Assembly: GCA_009664345.1 (NCBI GenBank)
Contig: CP043547.1
Span: 1,984,001 to 2,048,000, forward strand
DNA from: Planctomycetales bacterium 10988
GTDB lineage: Bacteria > Planctomycetota > Planctomycetia > Pirellulales > Pb10988
Length of the DNA stretch: 64,000 nucleotides
Direction: 5' to 3'
The translations under genes and the position numbers were made by a program. Positions 51,794 to 61,455 of the stretch are shown here, piece after piece (the first letter of the stretch is position 1; the number at the start of each line of letters is the position of its first letter). The notes beneath the pieces are model-generated. The model was not told where the DNA came from and did no database searches. It worked only from the letters and a program-made list of their open reading frames with translations.

Positions 51794-53968
51794 TCAAGTC
51801 GTCGCGGAAACTTCCTTCGCGGCGAGATCGCGTTTTTCCGCTAACGAAGTGTCGAGTCGGAGTTCCATCGAAACCGACCATTTCCCTTCGGCATTCCCTT
51901 GCAAAATCCAGTGAGGTTGAAGGGCAACGGATTGATGGACCAGTTCGAAACCGGCCTCCGATTGACTGACCGTTTCGATAGGGAACGTCCAAATGCCACT
52001 CGGTCGCGAAAGATGCAACTCAACCCCGAGGCCGAGCCATTCATCCCGCAATCCGATGCCAGGGCATTTCACCAAATCGAGATGACTCCCCAATTGCCCG
52101 AGCCGCTCGTCTTGTTGATTGAAGAAATAACGATCATCGGCCCCCGACGGCATGGCGGCGAAATTGAACTCAACGCCGAAGTGCAGAGGATGATTCGGCG
52201 GCAAATCGGTGAGTTCATAATCGATCCGCAGCAAGGCTTCTTCACGCGGCAAGGTGATTCGCTTGGTCACCGTGAAGGGATGGCCCCAAGCGTTCCCTTT
52301 GCGAGACATTTCGATTTGCACATGCTCGGCACTACGCCGCATCCGGGTTTCATAAACCCCACCGGCAAAATCGCCGCGTTCCATCGCCGAACAGTCCGCG
52401 ACCGACATCTGCGAAATCTCGGTATCATAAAAATGATCGACGAGCGATTTGCGGGGATAGGTATCATAGAGCAACTTCTGATCGAGGCCCTCTTGTTTGA
52501 AGACCACGCGATCATGAATGCTGGCGACTTCACCTTGGTTCGCATTCGGTCCCGCCAAAACCTTTTGGTGATAAGCCTCCGGGTGACGGGTAAGGGAGGC
52601 CAGCAGATTGAGGCAAATCGAACGGATGTCGAGTTCGTACATCATCCCGCCTTGCGATGGGGCGAAGAAGGCGATCAACTTTTGATTGGCCAATTTCACT
52701 TCTTGACGGGCATCGTGATTGTAGTCACCCGCTTCAATCGTGACGCGGCTCTCTTCGCGAATGCCTTCCACTTGATCTAAGATATTTTCGGCGGCGATCA
52801 AGTGATTGAAGACGGCGTTCCGCAAATGCGGCAGATACATTCCGCCGAAAGCTCCGTGCCAGTAGCCGCAATTACATTGTCCGCGATAAAGTTCTTGCCG
52901 AGCAGAATCGACCAGTTCGCCTTGATATCCTTGGCGTTCCAGGGCTTCCAGGCGTTGGCTGATCATCAGCATCCGCGAATACATTTCATCGGTTTCAGGA
53001 TACTTGATTTTGAAGTTCCGCCACAAGCCACCGCGGGTGAATTTGGAAATCGTCGCCCAACGGTGATCGTGTTCCATATCATGATGGAGATGTTCGTACT
53101 CCATCAGGCGTTCCGCGGGGAGACTCCATTCGGTCATCTCACGATAGCTGGCATTCGGAATATAAACTTTCCCAACTGGCGGCAGGTGATCAATCGATTC
53201 CGCCAAGGTGGTGACTTTGAGCCATTCTTTTTGAGCAAGCAAGGCTTGGCAGAAATGATGCAGCCAGCGATCTTCGTAAACGTGTTGCTTCGTATCGGGC
53301 CAAGTGCCGAACTTTTCACCATCATCCCCGAAGACCATCACGGCACCGGGTTGCTGTTCGGCGATGCCTCGCAGATAGTCAACGGTCGCTTCCGGCGAGC
53401 CGAACGGAATGAGATAACGCAGGCGTTCGCTGCCGGGAAAAACCTTTAGCAAACGGCCTTCATCTTCAGTGACATAATAACCGTGCAGGTCTTTATCTTC
53501 TAAACCCGCTCCGCGAAGATGAAAGTCGTCAAGGATAATATATTCAATGCCAGCATCAACCAAGTCGCTGACGAGGCCCGGTTCCCAGACCCGTTCGGGA
53601 ATCCACATCCCCCGCACCCGGGCACCGAGGTGTTCTTCCAACCAATCACTATAACTGCGGATTTGCCCAATGCGATCGCGACGGGGAAGCATCGTCAAAA
53701 TGGCTTCGAAGTGCGAACCGCCGACGATTTCGCAACGGCCATCGATGACCATTTGGGCGAGCCGCTCGACATATTCCGGATGATGCACCACCAGCCATTC
53801 CATCAAGGAACCACTGGTATGCAAGGCCACCGGCAAGGTGGGATACTCATCCAACACATCGAGGAAAGGAAGGTAACTGTCTTGGTAAGACTGTTCGAAA
53901 ACCCCATCAAAGTTGCCTATCGGCTGATGATTGTGGAGCGTCAGGACAAAGCGGATGGTATGTGGCAT
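51794..53968 (-). CDS. GH57 glycoside hydrolase (alpha-amylase / 4-alpha-glucanotransferase)
   Basis: Retaining alpha-glucan enzyme of family GH57, 724 residues. It opens with HNHQPIGNFD (motif 1), has EIVGGSHFEAI (motif 2) and WIPERVWEP (motif 3) with the nucleophile Glu near 125. VFGDDGEKFG (motif 4) near 212-221 holds the acid/base Asp. The C-terminal half is a beta-rich DUF1926-like domain (about 430-724). Both active-site residues match the positions in archaeal 4-alpha-glucanotransferases, so the enzyme should be active on glycogen or malto-oligosaccharides in the cytosol. No signal peptide. The start at ATG 53968 gives the family N-terminus; a GTG ten codons earlier is possible. The gene precedes, in the opposite sense to bioD, galT-type sugar metabolism. 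Confidence 0.9.
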   Translation of the reverse strand: MPHTIRFVLTLHNHQPIGNFDGVFEQSYQDSYLPFLDVLDEYPTLPVALHTSGSLMEWLVVHHPEYVERLAQMVIDGRCEIVGGSHFEAILTMLPRRDRIGQIRSYSDWLEEHLGARVRGMWIPERVWEPGLVSDLVDAGIEYIILDDFHLRGAGLEDKDLHGYYVTEDEGRLLKVFPGSERLRYLIPFGSPEATVDYLRGIAEQQPGAVMVFGDDGEKFGTWPDTKQHVYEDRWLHHFCQALLAQKEWLKVTTLAESIDHLPPVGKVYIPNASYREMTEWSLPAERLMEYEHLHHDMEHDHRWATISKFTRGGLWRNFKIKYPETDEMYSRMLMISQRLEALERQGYQGELVDSARQELYRGQCNCGYWHGAFGGMYLPHLRNAVFNHLIAAENILDQVEGIREESRVTIEAGDYNHDARQEVKLANQKLIAFFAPSQGGMMYELDIRSICLNLLASLTRHPEAYHQKVLAGPNANQGEVASIHDRVVFKQEGLDQKLLYDTYPRKSLVDHFYDTEISQMSVADCSAMERGDFAGGVYETRMRRSAEHVQIEMSRKGNAWGHPFTVTKRITLPREEALLRIDYELTDLPPNHPLHFGVEFNFAAMPSGADDRYFFNQQDERLGQLGSHLDLVKCPGIGLRDEWLGLGVELHLSRPSGIWTFPIETVSQSEAGFELVHQSVALQPHWILQGNAEGKWSVSMELRLDTSLAEKRDLAAKEVSATT

Positions 53969-54173
53969 GGGAAAACCGCGTTCGTAGATAGAGTTCACTA
54001 GCCTGACTTCTTACCAAGAATTCAGGACACCCAACTTGAAAAATTCGTATTCCGTTCGATCGTTCGCTGGGATCAAGCACGGGCAAAAGACCACGGATCA
54101 TAGGGGGGATATCTCGTGGGCGCTTCCTGCGTCGTGGCCGCTCGTGTTGAAGGGGTCGTTACTTCATCCGTTT

Positions 54174-55277
54174 TTAAGAAGAATTCACATTCGAAACTTG
54201 GCAACTCATCTGCTCGCGAAGCAGTGCCGCGGCGGTTTCAGGAGCGAGGGCATTGAGGGTCATGCCTCCTCCCAATTCAAAGCCGGCAATCGTCTGCGCG
54301 AGTCGGGGGATGATTTCTATATGCCAGTGATAATGCTTTTGCTCCCATGTGTCAAAAGGTCCGCTATGGATCACCCAATTATAAGCGACTTCGCCAAACT
54401 TCCGCTCGATGCCACGGATCACCGCTTTAACTAATTCGGCTAGCTCACCCGTTTGCTCTTGGGGGAGAAACTCAAAATGGCTCGCGTGCTCTCGCGGCAA
54501 GATACAAATCTCGCCAGGGTAGCGACTGGCAAAAGGACAATACGCCACAAAGCGATCCGTTGCCGAAATCCACCGCTGTTCCGCTTGTTCTTCGAAAGCC
54601 AAGACCTCACAAAAACCACATTTACCGTAGTTTTTATAATACTTCTCCGCTCCGATTTGCTCCATCTGCAATTGAGGAGGCATTTCGGGAAGCGAAAGGA
54701 TTTGGCTATGACTGTGTGCGAGCGAGGCACCCGCCATTCGCCCGACATTTTTAAAGACAACGCTTTGTTGCCATCGCTGTTGTTTTCGTAATTCTTGAAG
54801 CCGCTGAGTATAAACCCAAAAGACTTGGGCCAATTCCTCCTGCGAGCATTCCGTCACACTTCGCACATGCCGGGGGGTTTCGATGACGACTTCGTGTTCG
54901 CCTTCCCCCTCTTGCAGAAAGTAAGGGCCTCCCAATGTCTCCGAGTGTCCTTCTAAAAACTCCCCTTGAGAAGGGCGAACGGCCGGATATTTATTCGGGA
55001 CCACGCGAACTTGCCACCCTCTGGAACCATTATGTTCTTTGGAAAGAGCAAGGGATTCCAAAATCGCCGGCGGGGTCTGATGCTCTTCGCCAGGGCAAAA
55101 AGGACAAGTCCCTTCTTCGACCGGCTCCGCACATGCCGCCTTCTTGGCTTTAGAACCATTTGCTTGTTGATAGGCACTCAAACCGCCTCCGGGTCGGGCG
55201 AATCGGCTGGGAGCCACAAAGACGGGTTGTCCAGAGATCGGGTCTCGCCGCAATTGGGAAGGTTGATTCAAGCCCAT
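54174..55277 (-). CDS. galT: Galactose-1-phosphate uridylyltransferase family
   Basis: HIT-superfamily nucleotidyltransferase, 367 residues. It has CPFCPGEE (zinc-like CxxC) near 65, KYPAVRPSQ, ASLAHSHSQILSLP with the catalytic HxHxQ motif, a second CGFC zinc site (YGKCGFCEV) and the C-terminal EQKHYHWHIEIIPRL segment. It transfers a nucleotidyl group between hexose-1-phosphates and UDP- or ADP-sugars. GalT is the closest named family, though ADP-glucose:phosphate adenylyltransferase cannot be excluded. The ATG at 55277 has AGG six bases upstream; a TTG six codons earlier extends the frame. It is followed on the same strand by the GH57 gene, suggesting shared carbohydrate use. Confidence 0.85.
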   Translation of the reverse strand: MGLNQPSQLRRDPISGQPVFVAPSRFARPGGGLSAYQQANGSKAKKAACAEPVEEGTCPFCPGEEHQTPPAILESLALSKEHNGSRGWQVRVVPNKYPAVRPSQGEFLEGHSETLGGPYFLQEGEGEHEVVIETPRHVRSVTECSQEELAQVFWVYTQRLQELRKQQRWQQSVVFKNVGRMAGASLAHSHSQILSLPEMPPQLQMEQIGAEKYYKNYGKCGFCEVLAFEEQAEQRWISATDRFVAYCPFASRYPGEICILPREHASHFEFLPQEQTGELAELVKAVIRGIERKFGEVAYNWVIHSGPFDTWEQKHYHWHIEIIPRLAQTIAGFELGGGMTLNALAPETAAALLREQMSCQVSNVNSS

Positions 55278-55602
55278 TCCGTACCTGGTTTCCAAGACGT
55301 TGCAAACACGCCATCACGAGAGAACATCTCCCCATTTGGGGAACGCGAAGTCGAGGCTATTATATGGAGGAATCGATTTTGGGAATAGGTCTTTTCTGGC
55401 GAAATCCAAACGACTTACGCCAACAAGAACTTCTTGAGAAAAAGAGTACCTATCTTGCGGATTGGATTGAACTTTTGCGAACGCCCATGTCACTCAGTTC
55501 TTAGAAGAAACAGGCCAACGCAAACGGCTATCCAGCAAAAACCAGGGGAAACCGCATTAGGATTTTTCCACCAGGGAGTCTATAATCGAACAAGAAGTTT
55601 TG
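55278..55602. other. Divergent region galT/ECF sigma
   Basis: 325 bases with no credible gene. A perfect TATAAT at 55581-55586 lies 17 bases before the sigma-factor start codon; a good -35 partner is not clear. Nothing else was found. Confidence 0.4.
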
Positions 55603-56190
55603 ATGCTGGACTCTTTTGAGGACGCCCTTGTGCCTGACTTGGATGTGCAACAAATAACGGAAGATTACTTCCCGCGGATTCGCCATGCAGCCTTTTTGCT
55701 CACGGGGAATCCTTGGGATGCCGATGATTTAGCCCAAGAAACTTTTTTGGAATTCGCCCGATGCTCCCAGCGATTTGAGGGTAGAAGCTCCATCTATTCC
55801 TGGATTTACGGCATTCTCATCAATGTCGAACGGCAACATCGACGACGCCAAGGAATGCAACGCGAAAAGTTGAAAGTGTGGCAAGGGAAACAACCGGACG
55901 ATGCCCAGCAGACCTCCGGACCCGTCAAACACTTAGAGCAACAAGAACGAAAACAGAACCTTTGGGCGGAAGTGGCCGAGTTGCCGGACGGACAGCGGCA
56001 TGCCTTGGTACTGCGATTCAATGACCACTTGAGCTACGCCGACATCGCCAAAGCCCTTGATTGCCCGGTCGGGACGGCCAAGAGTCGTGTCTTCCACGGA
56101 TTAGCCAGTTTAAAAGAACGCCTTGAACGCAAACAACAAACCAGCGATCTCCCCCCAACGAACGCAAAAGGACCCTCTCATGCCAGCTAG
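55603..56190 (+). CDS. ECF sigma factor
   Basis: RNA polymerase sigma-70 factor of the extracytoplasmic-function class, 195 residues from the ATG at 55603 (AAGAAG upstream). Region 2 covers about 20-88, with DADDLAQETFLEFARC for core binding and SSIYSWIYGILINVERQHRRR for -10 recognition. Region 4 covers about 130-180, with LPDGQRHALVLRFNDHLSYADIA and GTAKSRVFHGLASLKER binding -35. It overlaps the following membrane-protein gene by 11 bases. The set ECF factor, membrane partner, HtrA-like protein resembles rpoE-rseA-degQ arrangements that respond to envelope stress. Confidence 0.93.
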   Translation: MLDSFEDALVPDLDVQQITEDYFPRIRHAAFLLTGNPWDADDLAQETFLEFARCSQRFEGRSSIYSWIYGILINVERQHRRRQGMQREKLKVWQGKQPDDAQQTSGPVKHLEQQERKQNLWAEVAELPDGQRHALVLRFNDHLSYADIAKALDCPVGTAKSRVFHGLASLKERLERKQQTSDLPPTNAKGPSHAS

Positions 56191-56836
56191 ATTCCGCGTG
56201 ATCCGACCTGCCGAAGCTCAGCAGGAAGCCACCGCATCGGAAGACCTGGCCTCTCTTGAGGAGTCGCTGACGGAGGAGTTGGAATCTCCCGAGTTGCAAG
56301 CGTTGGGAAAAGAGCTGATGCTGCAAGCTGAGGAACAATGGCAACTTACGAAGGATTTACCCCTTCCCGCCGGCCTCGATTTGGCTCAACCTGCGGAAGC
56401 CGATGCGATCCGTCCAGCAGAAACGCCGCAGCAACCGAACCGTTCAAAAGCATCGACGCTTCAAGGCAAAACCCTGTGGCTCTCGGCCATGCTAGTTGGC
56501 ATCATTGGAGTGGGGGCAGGGGGGTGGTTCTCCATTTCGCCCGCAGCCAAGAATCCTTCCCATACTCAACAGGACCAAGAAAACTCGCTTTCAATCAACC
56601 AAGAAAGTCCCACCCAACCGAGTTCTGAAGACTTGCCCCCGGTGGAAACCTTGGCCGTTCATCAACCGAACCCTGAGCAGCAATCAACCAAAGCAATCAC
56701 CGTAAGTCATACCAAGAAGATGGCTTACGATACAAAACTTGTTGAAATGTATTTGCAACTCGATGGACCTTTGCGGGAAGCGATGGTGGATCTCGAAGCA
56801 AAGGGGGAACTTGATCGTCCCCGTTTGTCGTTCTGA
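56180..56836 (+). CDS. Single-pass membrane partner of ECF sigma factor
   Basis: Probable anti-sigma factor or signal relay, 218 residues from the ATG at 56180, which has AAAGGA seven bases before it and overlaps the sigma gene. Residues 1-75 are acidic and helical (EDLASLEESLTEELESPELQ), one membrane helix lies near 93-114 (WLSAMLVGIIGVGAGGWFSI), then a polar Gln/Pro-rich stretch and an acidic end. No zinc-binding HxxxCxxC motif, so not a classical ZAS anti-sigma. The assignment is by position next to the sigma gene. Confidence 0.7.
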   Translation: MPARFRVIRPAEAQQEATASEDLASLEESLTEELESPELQALGKELMLQAEEQWQLTKDLPLPAGLDLAQPAEADAIRPAETPQQPNRSKASTLQGKTLWLSAMLVGIIGVGAGGWFSISPAAKNPSHTQQDQENSLSINQESPTQPSSEDLPPVETLAVHQPNPEQQSTKAITVSHTKKMAYDTKLVEMYLQLDGPLREAMVDLEAKGELDRPRLSF

Positions 56837-56905
56837 GGTTTTCCAGAAGCTCAACCTTTACCTTTATCTGCCAAATTCGAGACAGGCAAGAGCAGGGCAC
56901 TCCCC

Positions 56906-58282
56906 ATGTTTTTCCGGCTAGGGCACTTTATCTCTTTGATCTGCATTCTTTTGCTGAGTGCCGCCTCGCTCTTCGCCGAACCTCCTTCTTCGACAGAAGC
57001 ACCCCAGCAGAAAACACCCGCTGCGTTTGCCGATTTCGTGGCAGCCTCGCAGAAAGTCGCCAAGCAACTCAATGCCGCCACGGTGACCGTTCGGGTGACC
57101 TTGCCTCCTCCATCGCACAAACCCCTCGATCCCCAACCCCCTGCTGAACAGCGTGAAATTCAAGTCCAAACCGGCGTCTGTGTCGGGGAAGGGTGGATCG
57201 TCACCTTGGCCACGATTCAAGAAGAAGCCGAAATCTCGATCACGCTCCCTCCGGATGGCACTTCTTGCTCGGCCCAACTTCGTGTGGTCGATGAATACTC
57301 GGGCTTGTGTCTCTTGCAACTTTCCGAAAAGGCAGACCTTTCCCCACTCACGCTCGCTGAGGAAGTTCCCGCCATCGGTTCCCCCCTCTTCACCGCAGCC
57401 GCAGCCGGGGTTGAGTCTCCCTACCTATCCTTTGGCCTCTTGAGCGGAACCGAGCGGTCCGTCGACCCGATTCTGCCACCACTTTTTCCTTGTGATTTGA
57501 AGGGAACAAGTTGCTCGCTCGGGGCCGCGATCGTCAACCTCGATGGTAAGCTTGTCGGCATTTTGCGATCCGCCGAACAAACGCCGAAAGGCCTCGGCTG
57601 GACCTATGCGATTCCGATTCGTTATGTCCACCGCCTTATTCGCTGCCAACCGAATCCTTCCACCGAAGGCATTCTCTGCCTCAAACGCCGCCGCCCGACT
57701 CTTGGACTCGCGATGCGAACTTCTGAAAAACAAGACGTTCGCGTGGAGTTCATCGCCGCCGGAGGACCTGCCGAGAAGGCTGGCCTCAAAGTAGGCGATC
57801 GGGTACTTGAAGTCGAAGGGAAAAAAATTCGAAGTGTTTACCAAGTCATCGGCATCACGTTTCGGAAAGAGCCGCAAGATCAAATGACCATGATCATCGA
57901 AAGAGAAGGGAAGCAGCAGACCGTTCAGATCACCCTCGGCGGCGGTCCGATTCTCCCTCGGGATCGCGATTGGGCAACGGCTTTTGAAGGGGATTCCAAG
58001 AACAAAGTCGTTTCTCGCGGCCCCCGCAAGGTGGAAGTCGTCGAAATGAATTTCCCCGGCGATCAGGATTCAAAAGAAGAAAAGAACACCACCGAAGCCG
58101 AGATCGCCGAGCAAACCGCCATCAAAATGCAAGCCCAATCCGCCGAGCTAGAACTCCTACGTCGGCAACTTGAAGGCTGGGCCACGCTCATCGAAAAGCT
58201 TCAAGAAGACCTCAAAGAACGGGCAAATCGCATTGAGGCCCTTGAGCGACAGCTTCAACTTCTCAAGCAAGAAGCTCGATAG
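56906..58282 (+). CDS. HtrA-like pseudo-protease with PDZ domain and coiled coil
   Basis: Exported protein of 458 residues with a signal peptide (about 5-24). Residues about 45-240 follow the trypsin fold of HtrA: GVCVGEGWIVTLATI, DEYSGLCLLQLSE and CSLGAAIVNLDGKLVGI. The last would carry the catalytic Ser in GNSGGP, but reads SLGAA. The His and Asp positions are also replaced (ATI for NHV; SGL for DLA). All three catalytic residues thus seem lost. A PDZ domain (about 262-340; LGLAMRT, GPAEKAGLKVGDRVLEVEGK) and a C-terminal coiled coil (about 400-458) follow. It may sense or hold misfolded envelope proteins. It lies 70 bases after the membrane partner of the ECF factor. Confidence 0.85.
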   Translation: MFFRLGHFISLICILLLSAASLFAEPPSSTEAPQQKTPAAFADFVAASQKVAKQLNAATVTVRVTLPPPSHKPLDPQPPAEQREIQVQTGVCVGEGWIVTLATIQEEAEISITLPPDGTSCSAQLRVVDEYSGLCLLQLSEKADLSPLTLAEEVPAIGSPLFTAAAAGVESPYLSFGLLSGTERSVDPILPPLFPCDLKGTSCSLGAAIVNLDGKLVGILRSAEQTPKGLGWTYAIPIRYVHRLIRCQPNPSTEGILCLKRRRPTLGLAMRTSEKQDVRVEFIAAGGPAEKAGLKVGDRVLEVEGKKIRSVYQVIGITFRKEPQDQMTMIIEREGKQQTVQITLGGGPILPRDRDWATAFEGDSKNKVVSRGPRKVEVVEMNFPGDQDSKEEKNTTEAEIAEQTAIKMQAQSAELELLRRQLEGWATLIEKLQEDLKERANRIEALERQLQLLKQEAR

Positions 58283-58330
58283 TCGTCATCACTTTCAGGC
58301 CTCGTTCAATACTTCACAATTCGCGATAAA

Positions 58331-59542
58331 CTACTGGGCCGATTTCAAAAAAGCTTCCAAGCGATCGAAGCCCGCCTCTAAAATATCCATGCTGGTCGCA
58401 TAAGAAATTCGCACATATCCTTCCGCTCCAAAGGCCGATCCCATCACCGTCGCGACTTGCTGTTGCTCCAGTAGTTGCAAACAGAAGGTCTCGCTATCGT
58501 CAACCTGTGTGCCACCAAAGCTCTTGCCAAAATAAGACGAGATGTTGATAAAGGCATAAAACGCCCCATCCATGTCGGTATTGGTGAGCCTAGGAATGTT
58601 GGCGATGCGTCCCTGCACGTAACTTCGACGCTTGGCGAATTGCTCCAACATCTCCTCGACACAGTCTTGCGAACTGGTCAACGCAGCCACCGAAGCCGCC
58701 TGAGCGATGCTGCTGGGGCCTGAGGTCTGTTGGCTTTGCAACTTCGACATCCCTTTGGCAATCGCCTCCGGTGCCAAGGCCCAACCAATTCGCCAACCGG
58801 TCATGGCATAGGCTTTACTTACGCCGTTGACCACGATCGTACGATCAACCAGTTGCGGATCGACCGTGGGGAAGCTGACAAACTTCCGCCCTTCATAAAC
58901 GAGCTTTTCGTAAATCTCATCGGTGATAACCAAGAGAGAATGTTTGAGAACAACTTCCGCCAAGCCCTTCAACGCCGCTTCGTCGTACATACTCCCGGTC
59001 GGATTCGATGGGGAACAGAGCATCAAAACTTTCGTCCGTTCATTGATCGCCGCTTCGAGGGTTTCCGGCTTCAACAGGAAGTTCTCTTCTTGTTTGGTCT
59101 CCAAGATCACTGGCGTTGCCCCGGTCAGTTCAACCAAAGCCGCATAGCTGACCCAATACGGAGCCGGGATGATCACCTCATCGCCAGGATTGCAGAGGGT
59201 TGCCAAGACGTTGTGCAAACTATGTTTGGCTCCATTGGAAACAACGACTTGCGAAGGGGCATAGCTGATGCCATGGGTCTTTTGATAGTCTTCCGAAATC
59301 GCCGCCCGCAGCTCCACCGTTCCCGCCGCTGGCGTATAATGGGTTTTTCCTTCCTTCATCGCCTGCGTGGCGGCCGCACAGATATGATCCGGGGTCGTGA
59401 AGTCCGGCTCGCCCAAGCTGAAATCATAGACCTTTGCCCCGGTCGCCTTCAGCTCCTTCGCCTTGGTTGCCATCGCAATGGTGGCGGAAGGTTGAATCGA
59501 TTGGACACGCTGACTTAACTCAATGGAAGATGCGGTAGACAT
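58331..59542 (-). CDS. Aspartate aminotransferase (class I)
   Basis: PLP-dependent aminotransferase, 403 residues, of the aspartate/prephenate type widespread in bacteria. PLP Lys is in VNGVSKAYAMTGWRIGW near 240. Other marks are SLGEPDFTTPDHI, YTPAAGTVELR, SNGAKHSLHNVLATLCNPGDEVIIPAPYWVSY, CSPSNPTGSMY and the C-terminal Arg in GYVRISYA. Transfers amino groups between aspartate or related acids and 2-oxoglutarate. It converges with the PDZ gene; only 48 bases separate the stop codons. asd, another aspartate-family gene, is nearby on the other strand. Confidence 0.93.
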   Translation of the reverse strand: MSTASSIELSQRVQSIQPSATIAMATKAKELKATGAKVYDFSLGEPDFTTPDHICAAATQAMKEGKTHYTPAAGTVELRAAISEDYQKTHGISYAPSQVVVSNGAKHSLHNVLATLCNPGDEVIIPAPYWVSYAALVELTGATPVILETKQEENFLLKPETLEAAINERTKVLMLCSPSNPTGSMYDEAALKGLAEVVLKHSLLVITDEIYEKLVYEGRKFVSFPTVDPQLVDRTIVVNGVSKAYAMTGWRIGWALAPEAIAKGMSKLQSQQTSGPSSIAQAASVAALTSSQDCVEEMLEQFAKRRSYVQGRIANIPRLTNTDMDGAFYAFINISSYFGKSFGGTQVDDSETFCLQLLEQQQVATVMGSAFGAEGYVRISYATSMDILEAGFDRLEAFLKSAQ

Positions 59543-59748
59543 TCATCCCGCTCCGGTGGGCAAAAGGGAAGAAAAAGGAAGGCTCTCCAAACTCGGCCAG
59601 GGAAAACCAGCATCGGCCTCTCGATCAATGTTTGGAAATTCAGTAAGTCGAAACAGTGGATTTTATTATTTTTACACTTAGAATCCAAGTGCCAAACGAC
59701 AGAAACCACTTCCCTTAGAGCAATTCTTTCGCACAAAGGTTCGATCAA

Positions 59749-60258
59749 ATGTCGCCGCTCCCTCGTGGTTTTTCTAAAAAGTTAGATATATATGCCCAAG
59801 TCGGTCGCTTGGTTTGGATCGGCTTACGCACCGAACGCCGCGGCCCCATCGAAGTGGTTTCCCAAGTCGAAGTGACTGAAGAAGCTGGATTGATCGGGGA
59901 TCGCTTCAAAGGACGCCCCGGCAGCAAACGCCAAATCACCCTCATTCAAGCGGAACATTTGCCGGTGGTCGCCTCCTTACTAAACGTTCCCGAAGTGAAA
60001 CCGGAACAACTTCGCCGCAATCTTGTCGTGTCTGGAATCAATCTACTGGCCCTCAAAGGCGAGCGTTTTTTCATTGGCGAAGCTGAACTGGAGGGAACCG
60101 GGCCTTGTCCTCCTTGTTCACGGATGGAGAAAACATTAGGCCACGGCGGCTATCAAGCAATGCGTGGCCATGGAGGAATCACCGCCAGAGTCCTTCGTGG
60201 AGGGACGATTCACTCCCTCGATCCGGTCACTCCCACCGAGACAACAAGCGAGGCATAG
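59749..60258 (+). CDS. MOSC-domain protein
   Basis: Sulfur-carrier-type MOSC domain protein, 169 residues. Landmarks are GDRFKGRPGSKRQITLIQAEHL, the RRNLVVSGINLLAL segment and GTGPCPPCSRM, where the conserved Cys that may carry sulfur or molybdenum cofactor lies. GYQAMRGHGGI completes the domain. Free-standing MOSC proteins (YiiM-like) reduce N-hydroxylated compounds or move sulfur. No molybdenum cofactor genes are nearby, so the substrate is open. It starts 206 bases from the divergent aminotransferase gene. Confidence 0.88.
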   Translation: MSPLPRGFSKKLDIYAQVGRLVWIGLRTERRGPIEVVSQVEVTEEAGLIGDRFKGRPGSKRQITLIQAEHLPVVASLLNVPEVKPEQLRRNLVVSGINLLALKGERFFIGEAELEGTGPCPPCSRMEKTLGHGGYQAMRGHGGITARVLRGGTIHSLDPVTPTETTSEA

Positions 60259-60351
60259 TTGCAGTTTTTCCGCAGAAAACGTAAGCTATGAGTTGATTTT
60301 TGAAACACCCACACCATGAATTGCACTCTTTGAGTTATAAAAGGACGTCGT

Positions 60352-61368
60352 ATGTATGAATCAATCGCCGTGGTCGGGGCGACCGGAGCCGTCGGCCGCA
60401 TCATTCTAGATCAAATCGAATCCCGCAAGCTCCCCTTTCGCAAGCTTACCCTCCTGGCCTCCGCTCGGAGTACCGGCAAAAAAATCCAAGTCGGAAGTCA
60501 AGAATATACGGTCCAACCGCTTGTTCCCGAGGCGTTTGAGGACATCGACCTCGCGATTTGTAGCACTCCCGATGACATCGCCAAATGGCTTGTCCCCGAG
60601 GCCCTCAAACGAAATTGCACCGTGATTGATGAAAGTGGTGCCTGGCGAATGGATGACCGGGCCGCCTTGGTCGTTCCCGAAGTGAACCCGGAAGCCTTGA
60701 AAAATCACCAAGGTTTGATCGCCAGCCCGAACTGCTCGACCACCCAAATGGTCGTCGCTCTCAAACCTCTGCACGATGCCGCTCGCGTCAAAAGGGTGAT
60801 TGTCAGTACCTACCAAGCCGCCAGTGGCGCCGGCCTCGGTGGAAGTCGCGAGCTAGAGGAATGCACCCAAGCCGTGCTGCAAAAAAAAGAGTTCACCCCC
60901 GAGGTCTTCTCGCACCAGCTTGCTTTTAATGCGATTCCGCAAATCGGTTCGCATAAAGAACAGGGCTATACCTCTGAAGAGATGAAAATGGTCTACGAGA
61001 CGCAAAAAATCTTCGGAGATAAGTCGATTCGCGTCTCGCCCACCTGCGTCCGCATTCCCGTGACCAACTGTCATAGTGAAACGATTCTCGTCGAAACCGA
61101 ACGCAAGCTGAGTGTCGAAGAAGCCCGTAAATGCTTCGAAGAGTTCCCCGGCATTCGCGTGATTGATGATCTCGATCAAAAGCTTTATCCGCTCCCCAAT
61201 GAATGCACCGGGCAAGACGAAGTCTTTATCGGTCGAATTCGTGAAGACCTGTCTTGCGGAAATGGCCTGAACTTTTGGTGCGTCAGTGATAATCTCCGCA
61301 AAGGAGCAGCGACGAATGCCGTACAAATTGCCGAAGCGCTGCTGAAGGAAACCCCTGTTTCCTCTTAA
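60352..61368 (+). CDS. asd: Aspartate-semialdehyde dehydrogenase
   Basis: NADPH-dependent reduction of aspartyl phosphate to the semialdehyde, the branch point to Lys, Met, Thr and diaminopimelate. The 338-residue protein has the Rossmann motif GATGAVGR (about 8-15), the catalytic Cys128 in SPNCSTTQ, STYQAASGAG, the substrate segment VRIPVTNCHSE and GQDEVFIGRIRED. This is the usual Gram-negative/Gram-positive short class. GGACG precedes the ATG at 60352. A nested inverted repeat follows 30 bases after the stop. Diaminopimelate synthesis implies a peptidoglycan wall. Confidence 0.95.
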   Translation: MYESIAVVGATGAVGRIILDQIESRKLPFRKLTLLASARSTGKKIQVGSQEYTVQPLVPEAFEDIDLAICSTPDDIAKWLVPEALKRNCTVIDESGAWRMDDRAALVVPEVNPEALKNHQGLIASPNCSTTQMVVALKPLHDAARVKRVIVSTYQAASGAGLGGSRELEECTQAVLQKKEFTPEVFSHQLAFNAIPQIGSHKEQGYTSEEMKMVYETQKIFGDKSIRVSPTCVRIPVTNCHSETILVETERKLSVEEARKCFEEFPGIRVIDDLDQKLYPLPNECTGQDEVFIGRIREDLSCGNGLNFWCVSDNLRKGAATNAVQIAEALLKETPVSS

Positions 61369-61398
61369 AACCGAAGAGTAATTTGAAGAATAACCCAT

Positions 61399-61455
61399 CT
61401 GGTAATACCAACTGAAAATCGCGAACTTCACAAACTCGCGAATTGGTATTACCAG
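61399..61455. terminator. Nested inverted repeat after asd
   Basis: CTGGTAATACCAA (61399-61411) and TTGGTATTACCAG (61443-61455) are perfect 13-base inverted copies. Inside, TCGCGAA occurs twice at 61419 and 61436, giving a GCGA/TCGC inner pair. A T-rich run follows, so this works as a terminator. Because it lies just before a tyrosine recombinase gene, an attachment-like site is an alternative reading. Confidence 0.6.
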
